Positions 49,459-59,144 of a DNA stretch of 63,115 nucleotides are shown here, piece by piece (within the stretch, counting starts at the first letter, position 1; every line of letters begins with the position of its first letter). This DNA is from Gemmatimonadaceae bacterium (GTDB lineage Bacteria > Gemmatimonadota > Gemmatimonadetes > Gemmatimonadales > Gemmatimonadaceae), in NCBI GenBank assembly GCA_035533755.1, contig DATLTC010000087.1:1-63115 (forward strand), given 5' to 3'. The notes beneath the pieces were generated by a model. The model was not told the DNA's origin. It ran no database searches and was given only the letters and a program-made list of their open reading frames with translations. The translations under genes were made by a program, and so were the position numbers.

Positions 49459-49487
49459 ACTCTATCGTTCCCGGTGTGGACGATCAA
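49459..49487 (-). promoter_or_regulatory. Putative promoter of the TonB-family gene
   Basis: TTGATC (49487-49482; 4/6) and TAGAGT (49464-49459; 4/6) separated by 17 bases on the minus strand, 45 bases before the ATG at 49413. The rest of the 49488-49546 gap contains a GGGCCGGCCGGCCC palindrome without a T-run. Confidence 0.45.
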
Positions 49488-49546
49488 GTAAGGGATTAGC
49501 CAACCCTTGCCCGGGCCGGCCGGCCCACACGGCTATACCGTTGGTG

Positions 49547-50068
49547 TCACGCGAGGTAGCGATCCCGGAGGATGCCGACATGGTGCAGTTCGTGGCCGGC
49601 CGCGATGTAGGCCAGCGCCCGGGCCGTCACCGGAACCGCGTTCGCCGATCCGGCGCGCCGCGAGTCCTGGGCGCCCATCGCGCCGAACAGCGCCAGCGTC
49701 GCGGCCCGCACCGCCTGGAATTCCGCCACGAGATCGGCCAGCGACCGGCGGTCCGCCTGCGCGGCCGCCACGTACGCATCCTGATCGAATCCGGCCAGCG
49801 GCGTCGCGTCGCCACGGGAGATGCGGAGCGCGCGATAGGTGAAGATCCGCTCGGTGTCCGTGATGTGGCCCACCACTTCCTTCACGCTCCACTTGCCGGG
49901 CGCGTAGCGCGAGCCCGCCTTCGCTTCGCTGAGCCCGCCGAGCAGTTCCGTCACGGCGCGGCCCTGGTGCGCCAGCACGTCGACGATGTCGCCGTCGGGC
50001 ACGCCGCCCACGTACGTGGCGTAGAACGGCGCGTACTCGTCGGCGGCGGGGCGTTCGATGGCGCTCAT
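49547..50068 (-). CDS. DinB/YfiT-like protein
   Basis: A 173-residue four-helix DinB-superfamily protein. Ligand-region motifs are SRYAPGKWSVKEVVGHITDTERIFTYRALRI (about 53-83) and AYIAAGHELHHVGILRDRYL near the C terminus, giving three histidines as in metal-binding members. This matches the DinB_2 subgroup with the PGKWS motif. Possible thiol transferase or hydrolase; substrate unknown. It is divergent from the amidase gene and distinct in sequence from the DinB protein at 31980-32459. Confidence 0.92.
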   Translation of the reverse strand: MSAIERPAADEYAPFYATYVGGVPDGDIVDVLAHQGRAVTELLGGLSEAKAGSRYAPGKWSVKEVVGHITDTERIFTYRALRISRGDATPLAGFDQDAYVAAAQADRRSLADLVAEFQAVRAATLALFGAMGAQDSRRAGSANAVPVTARALAYIAAGHELHHVGILRDRYLA

Positions 50069-50220
50069 GCTGGGATCTCCCTGTCATGGATGGTTTGCGC
50101 GGCGGCGGGGTCCGGTGCCGGCGCGCGCGGTTCGCCTGGCTGCAAAGTAATGACAAGGAGGTGGTTGTCATCGCGCCTCGGGCGCCGCAGTTTCCCCGGC
50201 GAGCCGAACCCGAGGATCTG

Positions 50221-51882
50221 ATGCGCGACCACGAGCACGCCCCCGACGATCACCAGCCACTCTCCCGCCGCGAGTTCATCGGCGCCTCGGCGCTGGCCGG
50301 TATGGCCGCGGTGGTCCACCGCGACTTGCGCCAGGCGTCGGCGCTGGTGCCTGCCGCGGCGGCAGCGCATGCACCGCCCCCACTCGAGGAACTGTCGATC
50401 GACGACGTGCAGGACGGACTGCGCTCGGGGCGGTTCACGTCGCGCGCGCTCACCGAGCGGTATCTGGAGCGCATCGCCGCCATGGATCGCACGGGCCCAT
50501 CGCTGCACGCGGTGCTCGAGACCAATCCCGACGCGCTCGCCATCGCCGACGCGCTGGACGCCGAACGCCGCGCGAAGGGGCCGCGCGGGCCGCTCCACGG
50601 CGTGCCCATCCTGGTCAAGGACAACCTGGCGACCGCCGACCGGATGATGACCACCGCCGGATCGCTGGCCCTGATCGGCGCCACGGTGCCCCGCGACTCG
50701 CACGTGATCGAGCGCCTGCGCGCCGCCGGCGCGATCGTCCTCGGCAAGACCAATCTCAGCGAGTGGGCCAACTTCCGGTCCACCCACTCGTCCAGCGGGT
50801 GGACGGGGCGCGGCGGGCAGTGCCGCAATCCGTACGCCCTCGACCGCTCGCCGTCGGGATCGAGCTCCGGCACCGGCGCCGCGGTCGCGTCCAACTACTG
50901 CACGGTGGGCATCGGCACCGAGACCGACGGCTCGATCCTCGCGCCGTCGTCCGCCAACTCGCTCGTCGGAATCAAGCCCACCGTCGGACTGGTGAGCCGG
51001 GCCGGCATCATCCCCATCTCGCACAATCAAGACACCGCGGGCCCGATGGCCCGGAGCGTGCGCGACGCGGCCATCCTGCTCGGCGCCATCGCCGGCGCCG
51101 ACCCGCGCGATCCCGCCACGGCCACCAACCGCGGCCACGTCGAGGCGGACTACACCAGGTTTCTCTCGGCGGGCGGCCTCAAGGGCGCGCGCATCGGCGT
51201 GGCCCGCGAGCGCTACATGGGGTACAGCCCGGCCACGGACGCGCTGGTCGAGGCGGCCATCGCCCAGATGAAGAGCGCCGGCGCGATCGTCATCGACCCC
51301 GCCAACCTCGCCACCGCCGGCCAGTACGGCGATTCGGAATGGGACGTCCTGGCCTACGATTTCAAGGCCGACGTCAACGCCTATCTCGCCGGCCTCGGGC
51401 CGTCGTCGCCGGCCAGGACGCTCGCCGACCTCATCGCCTTCAACGAGGCCAACCACGAGCGCGAGATGAAATACTTCGGGCAGGAGACCTTTCTCACCGC
51501 GCAGAAGAAGGGCCCGCCCGACGCCGAGTACGCCAAGGCGCTGGCCAAGAACCACCGCATGGCCCGCACCGACGGCATCGACGCGACGATGAACAAGTTC
51601 CGGCTCGACGCGCTGATCGCGCCCACGTCGGGCCCGGCGCCGCTCATCGACCTCGTGAAGGGCGACCCCGGCGGCGGCGGATCCAGCACCACGCCCGCCG
51701 CGGTGGCGGGGTATCCGAGCATCACGGTGCCGTGCGGCTACGTGTTCGGCGTGCCGGTGGGGCTCTCGTTCTTCGGCCGCGCCTATAGCGAGCCCGTGCT
51801 CCTGCGGATCGCCTATGCGTACGAACAGACCACGAAAGCGCGCGTGGCCCCGCGATACTTGCCCACGGCCGATCTCGATTGA
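50221..51882 (+). CDS. Amidase (amidase signature family), Tat-exported
   Basis: A 553-residue amidase with a twin-arginine signal (LSRREFIGASALAGMAAVV, about 16-34), so it folds in the cytosol and is exported. The Ser-cisSer-Lys triad is in HGVPILVKDNLAT (catalytic Lys), SPSGSSSGTGAAVASN (cis-Ser region) and GTETDGSILAPSS (nucleophile region). ATG 50221 is used. A perfect AAGGAGGTG ribosome-binding sequence lies further upstream (about 50154-50162), serving perhaps a short ORF from 50150 whose stop overlaps this ATG (TGATG). Substrate, such as a peptide amide or aryl amide, unknown. Confidence 0.92.
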   Translation: MRDHEHAPDDHQPLSRREFIGASALAGMAAVVHRDLRQASALVPAAAAAHAPPPLEELSIDDVQDGLRSGRFTSRALTERYLERIAAMDRTGPSLHAVLETNPDALAIADALDAERRAKGPRGPLHGVPILVKDNLATADRMMTTAGSLALIGATVPRDSHVIERLRAAGAIVLGKTNLSEWANFRSTHSSSGWTGRGGQCRNPYALDRSPSGSSSGTGAAVASNYCTVGIGTETDGSILAPSSANSLVGIKPTVGLVSRAGIIPISHNQDTAGPMARSVRDAAILLGAIAGADPRDPATATNRGHVEADYTRFLSAGGLKGARIGVARERYMGYSPATDALVEAAIAQMKSAGAIVIDPANLATAGQYGDSEWDVLAYDFKADVNAYLAGLGPSSPARTLADLIAFNEANHEREMKYFGQETFLTAQKKGPPDAEYAKALAKNHRMARTDGIDATMNKFRLDALIAPTSGPAPLIDLVKGDPGGGGSSTTPAAVAGYPSITVPCGYVFGVPVGLSFFGRAYSEPVLLRIAYAYEQTTKARVAPRYLPTADLD

Positions 51883-51956
51883 TCACGCGGCGCCACTAGG
51901 TTCACGCGACCGTTCGCAGTATTCTTCATCGACTTCGCGAAGACGTGATCACGGAC

Positions 51957-52352
51957 ATGGCCAGACAACGGGCGAACCCAGCGAAGAAGCGCGGCGCCAA
52001 GCGGGGCCGGCCCCCGAAAGGCGCCGAATCCGCCTACTACGTGCAACCCGGCAAGCGCGGCGCCGTCGTCGTGCTCCGCAAGGCGTGCGGCAACCGGGCC
52101 ACGCCCAAGGTGTGCGGCGTGATGCCCAGCCGCGGCCACGCCAAGGCCCTGGTCGATCAGCTCGAGCGCGCCGAAACCGCGGTGAACGACCTGTTCTACG
52201 AGGCCACCGACGACGGCATCGAGGCGCTGGAGGCCGTGCTCGCCGCGTGCCGCGACGCCGTACTCAAGAAGATGCCGGTATCGGCCGCGCGCACCGAGGA
52301 GTTGCGGGGATCGGACCAATCGGGAGCACTGCCCGACACGCCGCCAGGATGA
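51957..52352 (+). CDS. Small basic protein with AT-hook-like motif, unknown function
   Basis: A 131-residue hydrophilic protein. The N terminus is strongly basic with PAKKRGAKRGRPPKGAES, in which KRGRPPK matches an AT-hook-like minor-groove binding motif. A middle part (YYVQPGKRGAVVVLRKACGNRATPKVCGVMPSRGHAKALVDQLE) and a helical, acidic C-terminal half follow. ATG 51957 is given; a GTG at 51945 would add four residues. It stands 74 bases after the amidase and converges on the K+ channel gene. DNA-binding is inferred only from the motif. Confidence 0.65.
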   Translation: MARQRANPAKKRGAKRGRPPKGAESAYYVQPGKRGAVVVLRKACGNRATPKVCGVMPSRGHAKALVDQLERAETAVNDLFYEATDDGIEALEAVLAACRDAVLKKMPVSAARTEELRGSDQSGALPDTPPG

Positions 52353-52379
52353 CGCCGGCGGCGCGCGGCGCCGGCGGCC

Positions 52380-53474
52380 CTAGCTCTGCGACGACGGCGG
52401 GCGGCCCGACCGCGTCGGCCGCTCCCCCGGAGGCACCGGAGGCGGGGCGAACCCCGTGAAGTGTCCCGTGTGGTGCCAGGTGGCCGTGTCGGTGGGGAGC
52501 CCCGGATCGGCGTCGGACACCCGCACGATCTCGCCCAGCCGCGACACGTCGATGCTCTCCGATCCGTCGGCGGCGCGCGGATTGTAGATGTTGGCGAACC
52601 GCGCGCCGACCACGATCTCGTCCGCCTTGTACGAGGTGCGCGCGTGCACGGTCTGCGCGAACGTCTCGTCGATGCCGCTGAGCAGGATGAGCAGTTCGGC
52701 GTCGCAGGCCCGCAGGTCCTCCTGGGAGAGCCCGAACAGCGGGCTCGACGCGTCGATCGGGTGAACCACCGTCCAGCTCAGCGGAAAGAACACCACGTGC
52801 GTGCGTTCCAGTCTGAGCTGATCGTAGGCCCGCAGGCGCATGCCCCCACGCTCCGTGATGCGCGAGAAGAGCACCTTCACGTCGAGCTCGATCAGTTGGC
52901 TCGACCGTCCGTTGACGAGGCGGAACATGAATCCCGTGCCGCCGCGATAGGGCGCGACCACCGCGAGGTCACTGAAGATGATCCGCGCCGTGGGACGCGC
53001 GAACCGCGAGAACAGCACGCCGGTGGACAGCGCGAAGCCGAGCAGGCCGACGATCGTCTCCCCCGTGACGAGGACGTTGGCCGGCACGCCCACGGGCACG
53101 ACGTTGCCGTAGCCGATCGTGGCGAAGGTGTGCACGCTGAAGAAGAACGCGCGCGCGAAGTTCCCGCCCATCGTGGCCGCGGCGGCGCCGCCCAGCGCGC
53201 CCGGCCCGCAGGCCATGAACGCCGCCGCGAACAGCAGGTTCACGAACAGGTAGCCGCCCACGAGCAACCCGATGAACCGCGGCCACGACAGGCTGAGCAG
53301 GGCGTGGTACAGACTGAGCGACGCCAGGCTGGGCAGGCCGCCGCGCTTGACGTTGAACGACCCGTCGCGGTTGAGCAGCCGCTGGGCGTGCTCCTGCCCC
53401 ACGACAGTGCCGAATCCGAGATCCTTCGGCTCCTCCGCCGGGTTCGCCGGCCCGCCCACTTCGGCCGGCGTCAC
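52380..53474 (-). CDS. Inward-rectifier potassium channel (KirBac type)
   Basis: A 364-residue homotetrameric K+ channel of the Kir superfamily. The first helix is FIGLLVGGYLFVNLLFAAAFMA (about 67-88), followed by the pore with selectivity filter TIGYG (residues 119-123) and the second helix ETIVGLLGFALSTGVLFSRFARPTARIIFS. The C-terminal cytoplasmic immunoglobulin-like domain runs to about residue 335 (FMFRLVNGRSSQLIELDVKVLF, HARTSYKADEIVVGARFANIY). The Pro/Arg tail is disordered. The start is GTG 53474. It follows the S9 peptidase gene by 22 bases on the same strand. Confidence 0.95.
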   Translation of the reverse strand: MTPAEVGGPANPAEEPKDLGFGTVVGQEHAQRLLNRDGSFNVKRGGLPSLASLSLYHALLSLSWPRFIGLLVGGYLFVNLLFAAAFMACGPGALGGAAAATMGGNFARAFFFSVHTFATIGYGNVVPVGVPANVLVTGETIVGLLGFALSTGVLFSRFARPTARIIFSDLAVVAPYRGGTGFMFRLVNGRSSQLIELDVKVLFSRITERGGMRLRAYDQLRLERTHVVFFPLSWTVVHPIDASSPLFGLSQEDLRACDAELLILLSGIDETFAQTVHARTSYKADEIVVGARFANIYNPRAADGSESIDVSRLGEIVRVSDADPGLPTDTATWHHTGHFTGFAPPPVPPGERPTRSGRPPSSQS

Positions 53475-53496
53475 GTCGCGCGCCCCTCCGTGGGGG

Positions 53497-56400
53497 TCAT
53501 GGCTCGCGCGCGCCGCCGGCCGCCTCGCGCGAGGCGGCGAGACTCGAGTCCACGCGGGCGCGGATGGCCTTGAGCTCGGCGTCCATCTTGAGCCGCGGCA
53601 CCCCGTTCACCATCCAGTCGGGCGCCGGCGCGCCCTTGAGGTAATGGTCGAAGAACTGCGCCATGCGCATGGCGTAGTCGCGCTGGTTCACCGGCTTGGC
53701 CAGTCCGTGGTTCTCGCCCACGTACGTGAGGAGGATGACGTTCTTGCCCGCGTTGCGCAGATCGTTGTACCAGGTGATGCCCTGGTTGAAGTCCACGGCG
53801 CCGTCCTTGTCGTCCGAGAGGATCATCAGCGGCGTCGTCACGTTCTTGGTGTGGAAGGCCGGCGAGTTGCGCACGTAGGCGTCCCAGTTGTCCAGGAAGC
53901 TGCCCTTGAACCGGCCCTGGCTGGATTCGAAGATCTGGGCGTCGCCGATGCCGGCGTTCCAGTACACCGACCCATACATGCTCACCATGTCGGTGAGCGG
54001 GGCGCCGGCGATCGCCGCCGCGAAGATGTGCGTCTGCGTCACCAGAAACGCCGTCTGGTAGCCGCCCCATGAGTGCCCGTGCAATCCCACGCGCGCCGGA
54101 TCGACGATGCCGGTGGCGATCGCCGCTTCCACCGCCGGGACCACGCACCACACCGCCGACATCCCGGGATCGTTCACGCGGTACACGATGTCCGGTTCGA
54201 GCACCGCGTAGCCCCGGCTGGTGTACACGCTGACATCCGGCGCCCGCGTATCGCTGGGCACCGTGTAGTTGTGCATCCCCTGCGACTCCTTCTCGTAGAT
54301 CTCCACGAGGAGCGGGTACTTCTTGCCCGGCGTGTAGTGCGCCGGCAGGACCAGCGTGCCCTGCAGCTTGTCGCCCTTGGCGCTGGTGTAGTCGATGAGC
54401 CGCGTGCCGCTGGTCCACGCGAACTCCTTCTGCTGCGGATCGGCGTCGGTGAGCCGCGTACCCCCCGAGAACGACGCATTGGCCAGGTACCAGTCGGGGT
54501 AGTCGCGCGCCGTGGACCGCGAGTAGAGCACCACGGCGGCGTCCTTGGCCTTGAGGAAGTTGAACGCCGCGTCGTCCCACATGAGACGCACCGCCCCGCC
54601 CTTCTCGCCATCCACGCGCGACAGGCCGGCCTTCTTGGTCCATTCGCCGTAGGTCTGGAAGTACAACGGCGCGGACAGATCGATGCTCTTCTCGTCGGCG
54701 GCCACGAGCGCGCGGCGCTGATAGCGGATCTGGTCCCTGCGCCCGTCGCCCGTGAGGTTCACCGCGGGCGCCCCGGTGGCCGACACCTTCCACACGTCCC
54801 ACCCGTCGGAGAGCAGCACCCAGGCGCCGTCCGACGACCAGCCCACCACCGGCTCGGGCGGCTGCACGAGGTTGTAGTGGTCGTCCTCCACATTGGCAAA
54901 GGTCACCGGCAAGCCGGCGGTGAGATTGCGCTCCTCGCCGGTGGCCATGTCGATGAGGTGCCAGTTGGCGTCCATCCCCCAGTACAGCAGGTGCGACCCG
55001 TCGGATGAGGGAACGACGCGCGTGATGACCTTCCGCACCGGACGGCGTTCGGCCCCCGTGCGCAGATCGATCGTGTAGATGTCCACGAACGCGCGCCCGG
55101 TGATGCTCTCGTCGCGCTGGTACGGCGCGTTGCCCATCGCGTAGGCAAAGCGATCGTGCGGGGCGATCGAGACGTCGCGCAGCGAATCGTTGGCCAGCCG
55201 GATCACCCGGTTGTCGGCCAGCCGGTACTCGGCCAGGTAGCTGTAGCGCTTGTCCTGCTGCTCCTGCACGATCTGCTGCGACTGGAGGCGCGGATCCTTC
55301 CAGTGCCACATGATGAGGGACGGAAGATCCTCGTCCGACGGCGCGCCCGTCTTGGGCTGATTCACGGTGCCGCCCATGCCCGGCGCGCCGGGCTTGATGA
55401 GCGACTGCATGTCGTTGCCCCGCCCGGCGCCGCGCGGCAGCGGCTTGGGCGCGTCGCGCAGGCCGAAGTACAGCGTGCGCAGGTCCTCCGACCAGGTGGG
55501 ACCGCGGTCGGGACTGATCGCCAGCCCGGTCGGCGCGTCGGCGCGGCCGGCCAGATCGAGGTCGGTCTGCGTCGGGCCGCCGGGCCCGAAGCCCGTGAAC
55601 GCCACCACGCTCACCGCCGTGTCGCGCGCCGCGCTGTCGGGCACGAGGCGCAGCGCCGCGAGCGCGAGGCCGCTGTCGGCCCACGCCAGCCGGCGGTAGA
55701 TGGCGCGGTCGCCGTCGAGCGCGCGCACGACGCTGGTGCGCAGATCGCGGAGCTGGATGCCGTCGCCCGTGCGGTCACGCGTCTCGATGGTGTACGCCAG
55801 ATACGTGCCCGTCTTGTCGAACCCGAAGTCGCTCACGTTGCCGATGTTCACGATCTCGCCCGACGACAGGTTGTAGAGCAGCAGATCCGAGGCGTCGATG
55901 CGCGCCGGCGCCGCGCCGTCTGCCGCGCCGCCGCGCCCGCCGCCCGCCGCTTCGGCCGCGCCGGCCGCCGCCTCCGGGGCATCGGTGTACAGCGCGATCC
56001 ATTCGGGGTGGTCGCCCGCGAACGCGTAGCGGCGAATGCGCGGGAACCGCTGCTCCTTGCCCGTGGCCAGGTTCACCAGCGCCGCCTGCGATTCGGCGGG
56101 GCGGTGCGTTGCCCGCAGACGTTCCGCTTCACGCGTCGTGGGGGCAACCGCGAACAGCGCCCATCGGGAATCGCCGGAGATCGTGATCGCCGCCGGCCCG
56201 CCGCCGCGGCCGAAGCCCGCGGCCGCCACCACGCCCACCGGGAATCGGTGCTCGGTGTCGCCGGTCGTGGACCGGATCACCACCGAGGCGTCGCCGTCGT
56301 TGGGCACGAGCTGGTATGCCAGCCAGCGGCCGTCGGGCGAGACCGCCTGGCCGCGAATGGATTTCCACGCCCGCAGATCGGCGATGGACATCTGCGCGGT

Positions 56401-56502
56401 GCCCGGCGCGGGCGGCTGCTGCGCGACCGCCCGCTCCGGCGCCGCCGCCAGGGCGGCGACGGCCAGCACTGCGACGACGAGAGTTGGTGAACGGCGACTC
56501 AT
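53497..56502 (-). CDS. S9-family (prolyl oligopeptidase-like) secreted peptidase
   Basis: A 1001-residue serine peptidase exported by a signal peptide (LVVAVLAVAALAAAPERAVAQ). The N-terminal 650 residues are a beta-propeller of DPP/ACPP type; the alpha/beta-hydrolase domain has GLHGHSWGGYQTAF with the nucleophile Ser near 810, SDDKDGAVDFNQG with Asp near 898 and YVGENHGL with His near 930. Likely degrades peptides in the periplasm or outside the cell. Such secreted S9 enzymes are multiplied in Gemmatimonadota-like genomes. First gene of a probable unit with the K+ channel gene. Confidence 0.94.
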   Translation of the reverse strand: MSRRSPTLVVAVLAVAALAAAPERAVAQQPPAPGTAQMSIADLRAWKSIRGQAVSPDGRWLAYQLVPNDGDASVVIRSTTGDTEHRFPVGVVAAAGFGRGGGPAAITISGDSRWALFAVAPTTREAERLRATHRPAESQAALVNLATGKEQRFPRIRRYAFAGDHPEWIALYTDAPEAAAGAAEAAGGGRGGAADGAAPARIDASDLLLYNLSSGEIVNIGNVSDFGFDKTGTYLAYTIETRDRTGDGIQLRDLRTSVVRALDGDRAIYRRLAWADSGLALAALRLVPDSAARDTAVSVVAFTGFGPGGPTQTDLDLAGRADAPTGLAISPDRGPTWSEDLRTLYFGLRDAPKPLPRGAGRGNDMQSLIKPGAPGMGGTVNQPKTGAPSDEDLPSLIMWHWKDPRLQSQQIVQEQQDKRYSYLAEYRLADNRVIRLANDSLRDVSIAPHDRFAYAMGNAPYQRDESITGRAFVDIYTIDLRTGAERRPVRKVITRVVPSSDGSHLLYWGMDANWHLIDMATGEERNLTAGLPVTFANVEDDHYNLVQPPEPVVGWSSDGAWVLLSDGWDVWKVSATGAPAVNLTGDGRRDQIRYQRRALVAADEKSIDLSAPLYFQTYGEWTKKAGLSRVDGEKGGAVRLMWDDAAFNFLKAKDAAVVLYSRSTARDYPDWYLANASFSGGTRLTDADPQQKEFAWTSGTRLIDYTSAKGDKLQGTLVLPAHYTPGKKYPLLVEIYEKESQGMHNYTVPSDTRAPDVSVYTSRGYAVLEPDIVYRVNDPGMSAVWCVVPAVEAAIATGIVDPARVGLHGHSWGGYQTAFLVTQTHIFAAAIAGAPLTDMVSMYGSVYWNAGIGDAQIFESSQGRFKGSFLDNWDAYVRNSPAFHTKNVTTPLMILSDDKDGAVDFNQGITWYNDLRNAGKNVILLTYVGENHGLAKPVNQRDYAMRMAQFFDHYLKGAPAPDWMVNGVPRLKMDAELKAIRARVDSSLAASREAAGGAREP

Positions 56503-56547
56503 GTTCCCGCTCCATGCTGGAGAATCGAAGGGCGATCGGCCCGCGCG

Positions 56548-56576
56548 AATGTATCACCCGGTCGCGGGGGTTTCCA
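56548..56576 (-). promoter_or_regulatory. Putative promoter of the S9 peptidase gene
   Basis: TGGAAA (56576-56571; 4/6) and TACATT (56553-56548; 4/6) with a 17-base spacer on the minus strand; TG two bases before the -10 (TGATACATT) would add an extended -10. The ATG is at 56502, 45 bases on. Confidence 0.4.
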
Positions 56577-56613
56577 TCGGCAAGCGGTTGCGAATGGGCG
56601 CCGGCGACGCGCG

Positions 56614-58998
56614 TCACATGCGGAACAGATAGCTCAGCTTCACGAAGAAGGCGTCGGCCTGCCGGAATCGGGTGTCGGTGAGCTGCCCCACCTGCAGCGC
56701 GTCGGGAACCGACGTACTCCCGTAGCCCGCGTAGAACACGGTGCCCGGCGACGGCTGGTAGGCGAGCAGCCAGTCCACGCGGAAGTTGTTGAGCCGGTAC
56801 GCCCCCAACGGCGTGTAGGTGCCGTCCGGGTTGCGCACGAGCAGCGCGCCACCGGTGCGCGACTCATCCACCAGCGTCAGGCGGTTGGTGGTGGTGTACT
56901 GTCCCACGAGGCGGAGAAACAGGGGCCGCGCCAACTGGTACTCCGTCTCGATTCGCGTGATGCGCGTCGCGTTCTCCCAGCTGTGGTCGGAGGCGCGCCC
57001 GTACGCCTGCAGCGTGAACGACGGCGTGATCCGCAGCTTGCCCGTGGGCCGCACCAGTCCGCTCGCGGTCACCAGCTGGATGCGCGACGACGCCCACTCG
57101 TCGAAGTCCTCGTCCTGCCCCCAAACGTACATCAGGTTGCCGCTGAACCATTGCCAGCCCGGCGAGTTGAGCGTCACCACCCAATCGCGATTCGGCAGGC
57201 GCGGCGTGCCCGTGAACGCCACCGTGTCGCCGCCCTGTTGCGGCGGCCGGGCCACGTAGACGTGCTGGTACAGCTGGGGATCGTAGCCGAACGTCTCGAG
57301 CAGGAGCGCGGCGCCCACCGACCACCCGCCGCGCAGCGCGAGGTTGCCATTGAGGTGGAACTTCTTCTCGATGGCGTCGCGCCCGTGGAACAGATGGTCG
57401 TACTTCCAGGTGAGGTCGTAGATCGGATTGAAGGTGAAGCTCTCCACCGCGCCGCCGGGCGCGCCGAACCAGGTGAACCGTTCGTTGACGTCGAAGTCGG
57501 CGATGCCCCCGCGGCCGATGAACCCGGCGCCGGCCACGAACGCGGTGTCCAGCCCCTTGAACGAGTAGCTCGCGCCGTACCGGCGGCCGTTGCGACGCAG
57601 CGTCGCGCCCCAGAGCGGGGCCGTGGTGATGCCCGTGGCGCTCACGGTGCGGCTGGCCGCCGCCTGGAAGTTGGCCGTGTACAGCGTGCCCAGCACCACG
57701 CGGCCGTCGACGTCGGCCACGCGGTTGGAGTACTGCACGTCTTCCTTGTCGGTGTACGTGACGCCCACCTGCGACGCCGTGCCCAGATCGCGCTGCACGC
57801 GCAGGATGTTGAACAGCGGATTGTGGCCGCCGCGGCCCGTGAGCGGATCGTACGCCAGCGACGTCGTGCGGTCGTCGAGCGCCGAGAGGAACGCGATCGT
57901 CGTGCCCGACACCTTGCCGGTGAGCTTGGCCGCGAACGTGGGCTGCTGGATGCGCCGCGTGTACACCAGATTGCTGGGCGTCGTGAAGCCGTCCATGCCG
58001 TCGAGAAAGAACGGCCGCTTCTCCGCGAAGTAGAGCGCCTGGCGTGGATCGAACACCGCCTGGGCGGCATCCGATTCGACCTGCGAGAAGTCGGGCTTGA
58101 TCGTGGCATTGAGGGTGAGGTCGGCGGTGACCCCCCACCGCGCGTTGCCGCCCAGTTGGGGCGCGCCGGCGTCGTACCGCCAGCGGGACGACGGATCGGC
58201 CGGGTTGGCGGGCGCCCCCGACGCGCGCTGCGTGAACTCGGGGTTGAGATCCACCACGAGCCCCCGCTCGAGGCCGTGCAGCCCGTCGAGCGTGCCCTCC
58301 TGCGACAGGAAACCCGCCGCGGCCAGACGCACCGGCGTCCACGTGTCCTCGAACCCCGAGTGCTGCACGTGCCGGATCACGTTGATCCCCCAACTCTGCT
58401 CGGGCAGCGATTGATAGCGCAGCGACTTGAACGGAATGCGGATCTCCACCGAATAGCCCCACGGGGTCACGCGCCCCTTGGACTGGAACACGAAATCCTG
58501 GCTCAGGTCGGCCTGCGGCCGCGCCTGCACGCCGTTGGCGAACCCGCCGCTCACCGACGTGATCTCGGTCATCGTGCCGTCCATCTGGACGCCCAGCGGA
58601 TTCACGCCGAACACCAGGGCCTGGCGCCCATCGTTGAACGTGCTCAACAGGATCTGCACGTTGTCGTCGGCGCCGATCGCGTCGCGGTCGGCCAGCGTGG
58701 CGTGCGGCGCGCCGTGCGCCTCGTACGCCCGCACCCCGAAGTAGATGGCCGAGGGCGAATACCACACCAGCACCACGGTGGAATCGTTGGCCGGCACGCC
58801 GTCCACGGGGGTGATCTGCGAGAAGCCCGTGAGGCGCGCCGCCTTCGCCCACATGGGCTCGTTCATCACGCCGTCGATCGTGGCTTCGGCCACGATGCGC
58901 GGCGGCCGCGCGTGCGTGGCGCCGCGACGGCCGTTGTACGTGGCGCCGGAGTCGGCGAGCGTGAGCGCGGACACCAGGGAGAGCGCGAGAGCGAGCAT
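56614..58998 (-). CDS. DUF5916 / CBM9-like domain outer-membrane protein
   Basis: A 794-residue exported protein with a carbohydrate-binding-module-9-like N-terminal domain (IDGVMNEPMWAKAARLTGFSQITPVDGVPANDSTVVLVWYSPSAIYFGVRAYE, about 43-95) and a long beta-barrel C terminus (DUF5916), including NPEFTQRASG, LTLNATIKPDFSQVESDAAQAVFDPRQALYFAEKRPFFLDGMD and the terminal SYLFRM. This architecture is common in Bacteroidota and Gemmatimonadota; the function is unproven, probably outer-membrane binding or transport of polymers or peptides. The start at 58998 (MLALALSLVSALTLADSG) gives a clean signal peptide. Confidence 0.9.
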   Translation of the reverse strand: MLALALSLVSALTLADSGATYNGRRGATHARPPRIVAEATIDGVMNEPMWAKAARLTGFSQITPVDGVPANDSTVVLVWYSPSAIYFGVRAYEAHGAPHATLADRDAIGADDNVQILLSTFNDGRQALVFGVNPLGVQMDGTMTEITSVSGGFANGVQARPQADLSQDFVFQSKGRVTPWGYSVEIRIPFKSLRYQSLPEQSWGINVIRHVQHSGFEDTWTPVRLAAAGFLSQEGTLDGLHGLERGLVVDLNPEFTQRASGAPANPADPSSRWRYDAGAPQLGGNARWGVTADLTLNATIKPDFSQVESDAAQAVFDPRQALYFAEKRPFFLDGMDGFTTPSNLVYTRRIQQPTFAAKLTGKVSGTTIAFLSALDDRTTSLAYDPLTGRGGHNPLFNILRVQRDLGTASQVGVTYTDKEDVQYSNRVADVDGRVVLGTLYTANFQAAASRTVSATGITTAPLWGATLRRNGRRYGASYSFKGLDTAFVAGAGFIGRGGIADFDVNERFTWFGAPGGAVESFTFNPIYDLTWKYDHLFHGRDAIEKKFHLNGNLALRGGWSVGAALLLETFGYDPQLYQHVYVARPPQQGGDTVAFTGTPRLPNRDWVVTLNSPGWQWFSGNLMYVWGQDEDFDEWASSRIQLVTASGLVRPTGKLRITPSFTLQAYGRASDHSWENATRITRIETEYQLARPLFLRLVGQYTTTNRLTLVDESRTGGALLVRNPDGTYTPLGAYRLNNFRVDWLLAYQPSPGTVFYAGYGSTSVPDALQVGQLTDTRFRQADAFFVKLSYLFRM

Positions 58999-59144
58999 GT
59001 GCGGCGAGGAGGGGAGGGCAACGCGATGCGACCCGAAGGCGCGGAGGATCGCTCCGCCGGCGGTCGGGTTCAAGGGCCCGCGTGTCTGGTTTGTGTTCTG
59101 GGGGGCGGCGCCTATGTTGAGGCCTCGGTGCCGGGAGGCGCGTC

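Noticed and set aside
59066-59090. tRNA-like T-loop sequence GGGTTCAAGGGCC
   Set aside because: No acceptor, D- or anticodon-arm pairing around it; it lies in the gap upstream of the DUF5916 start.
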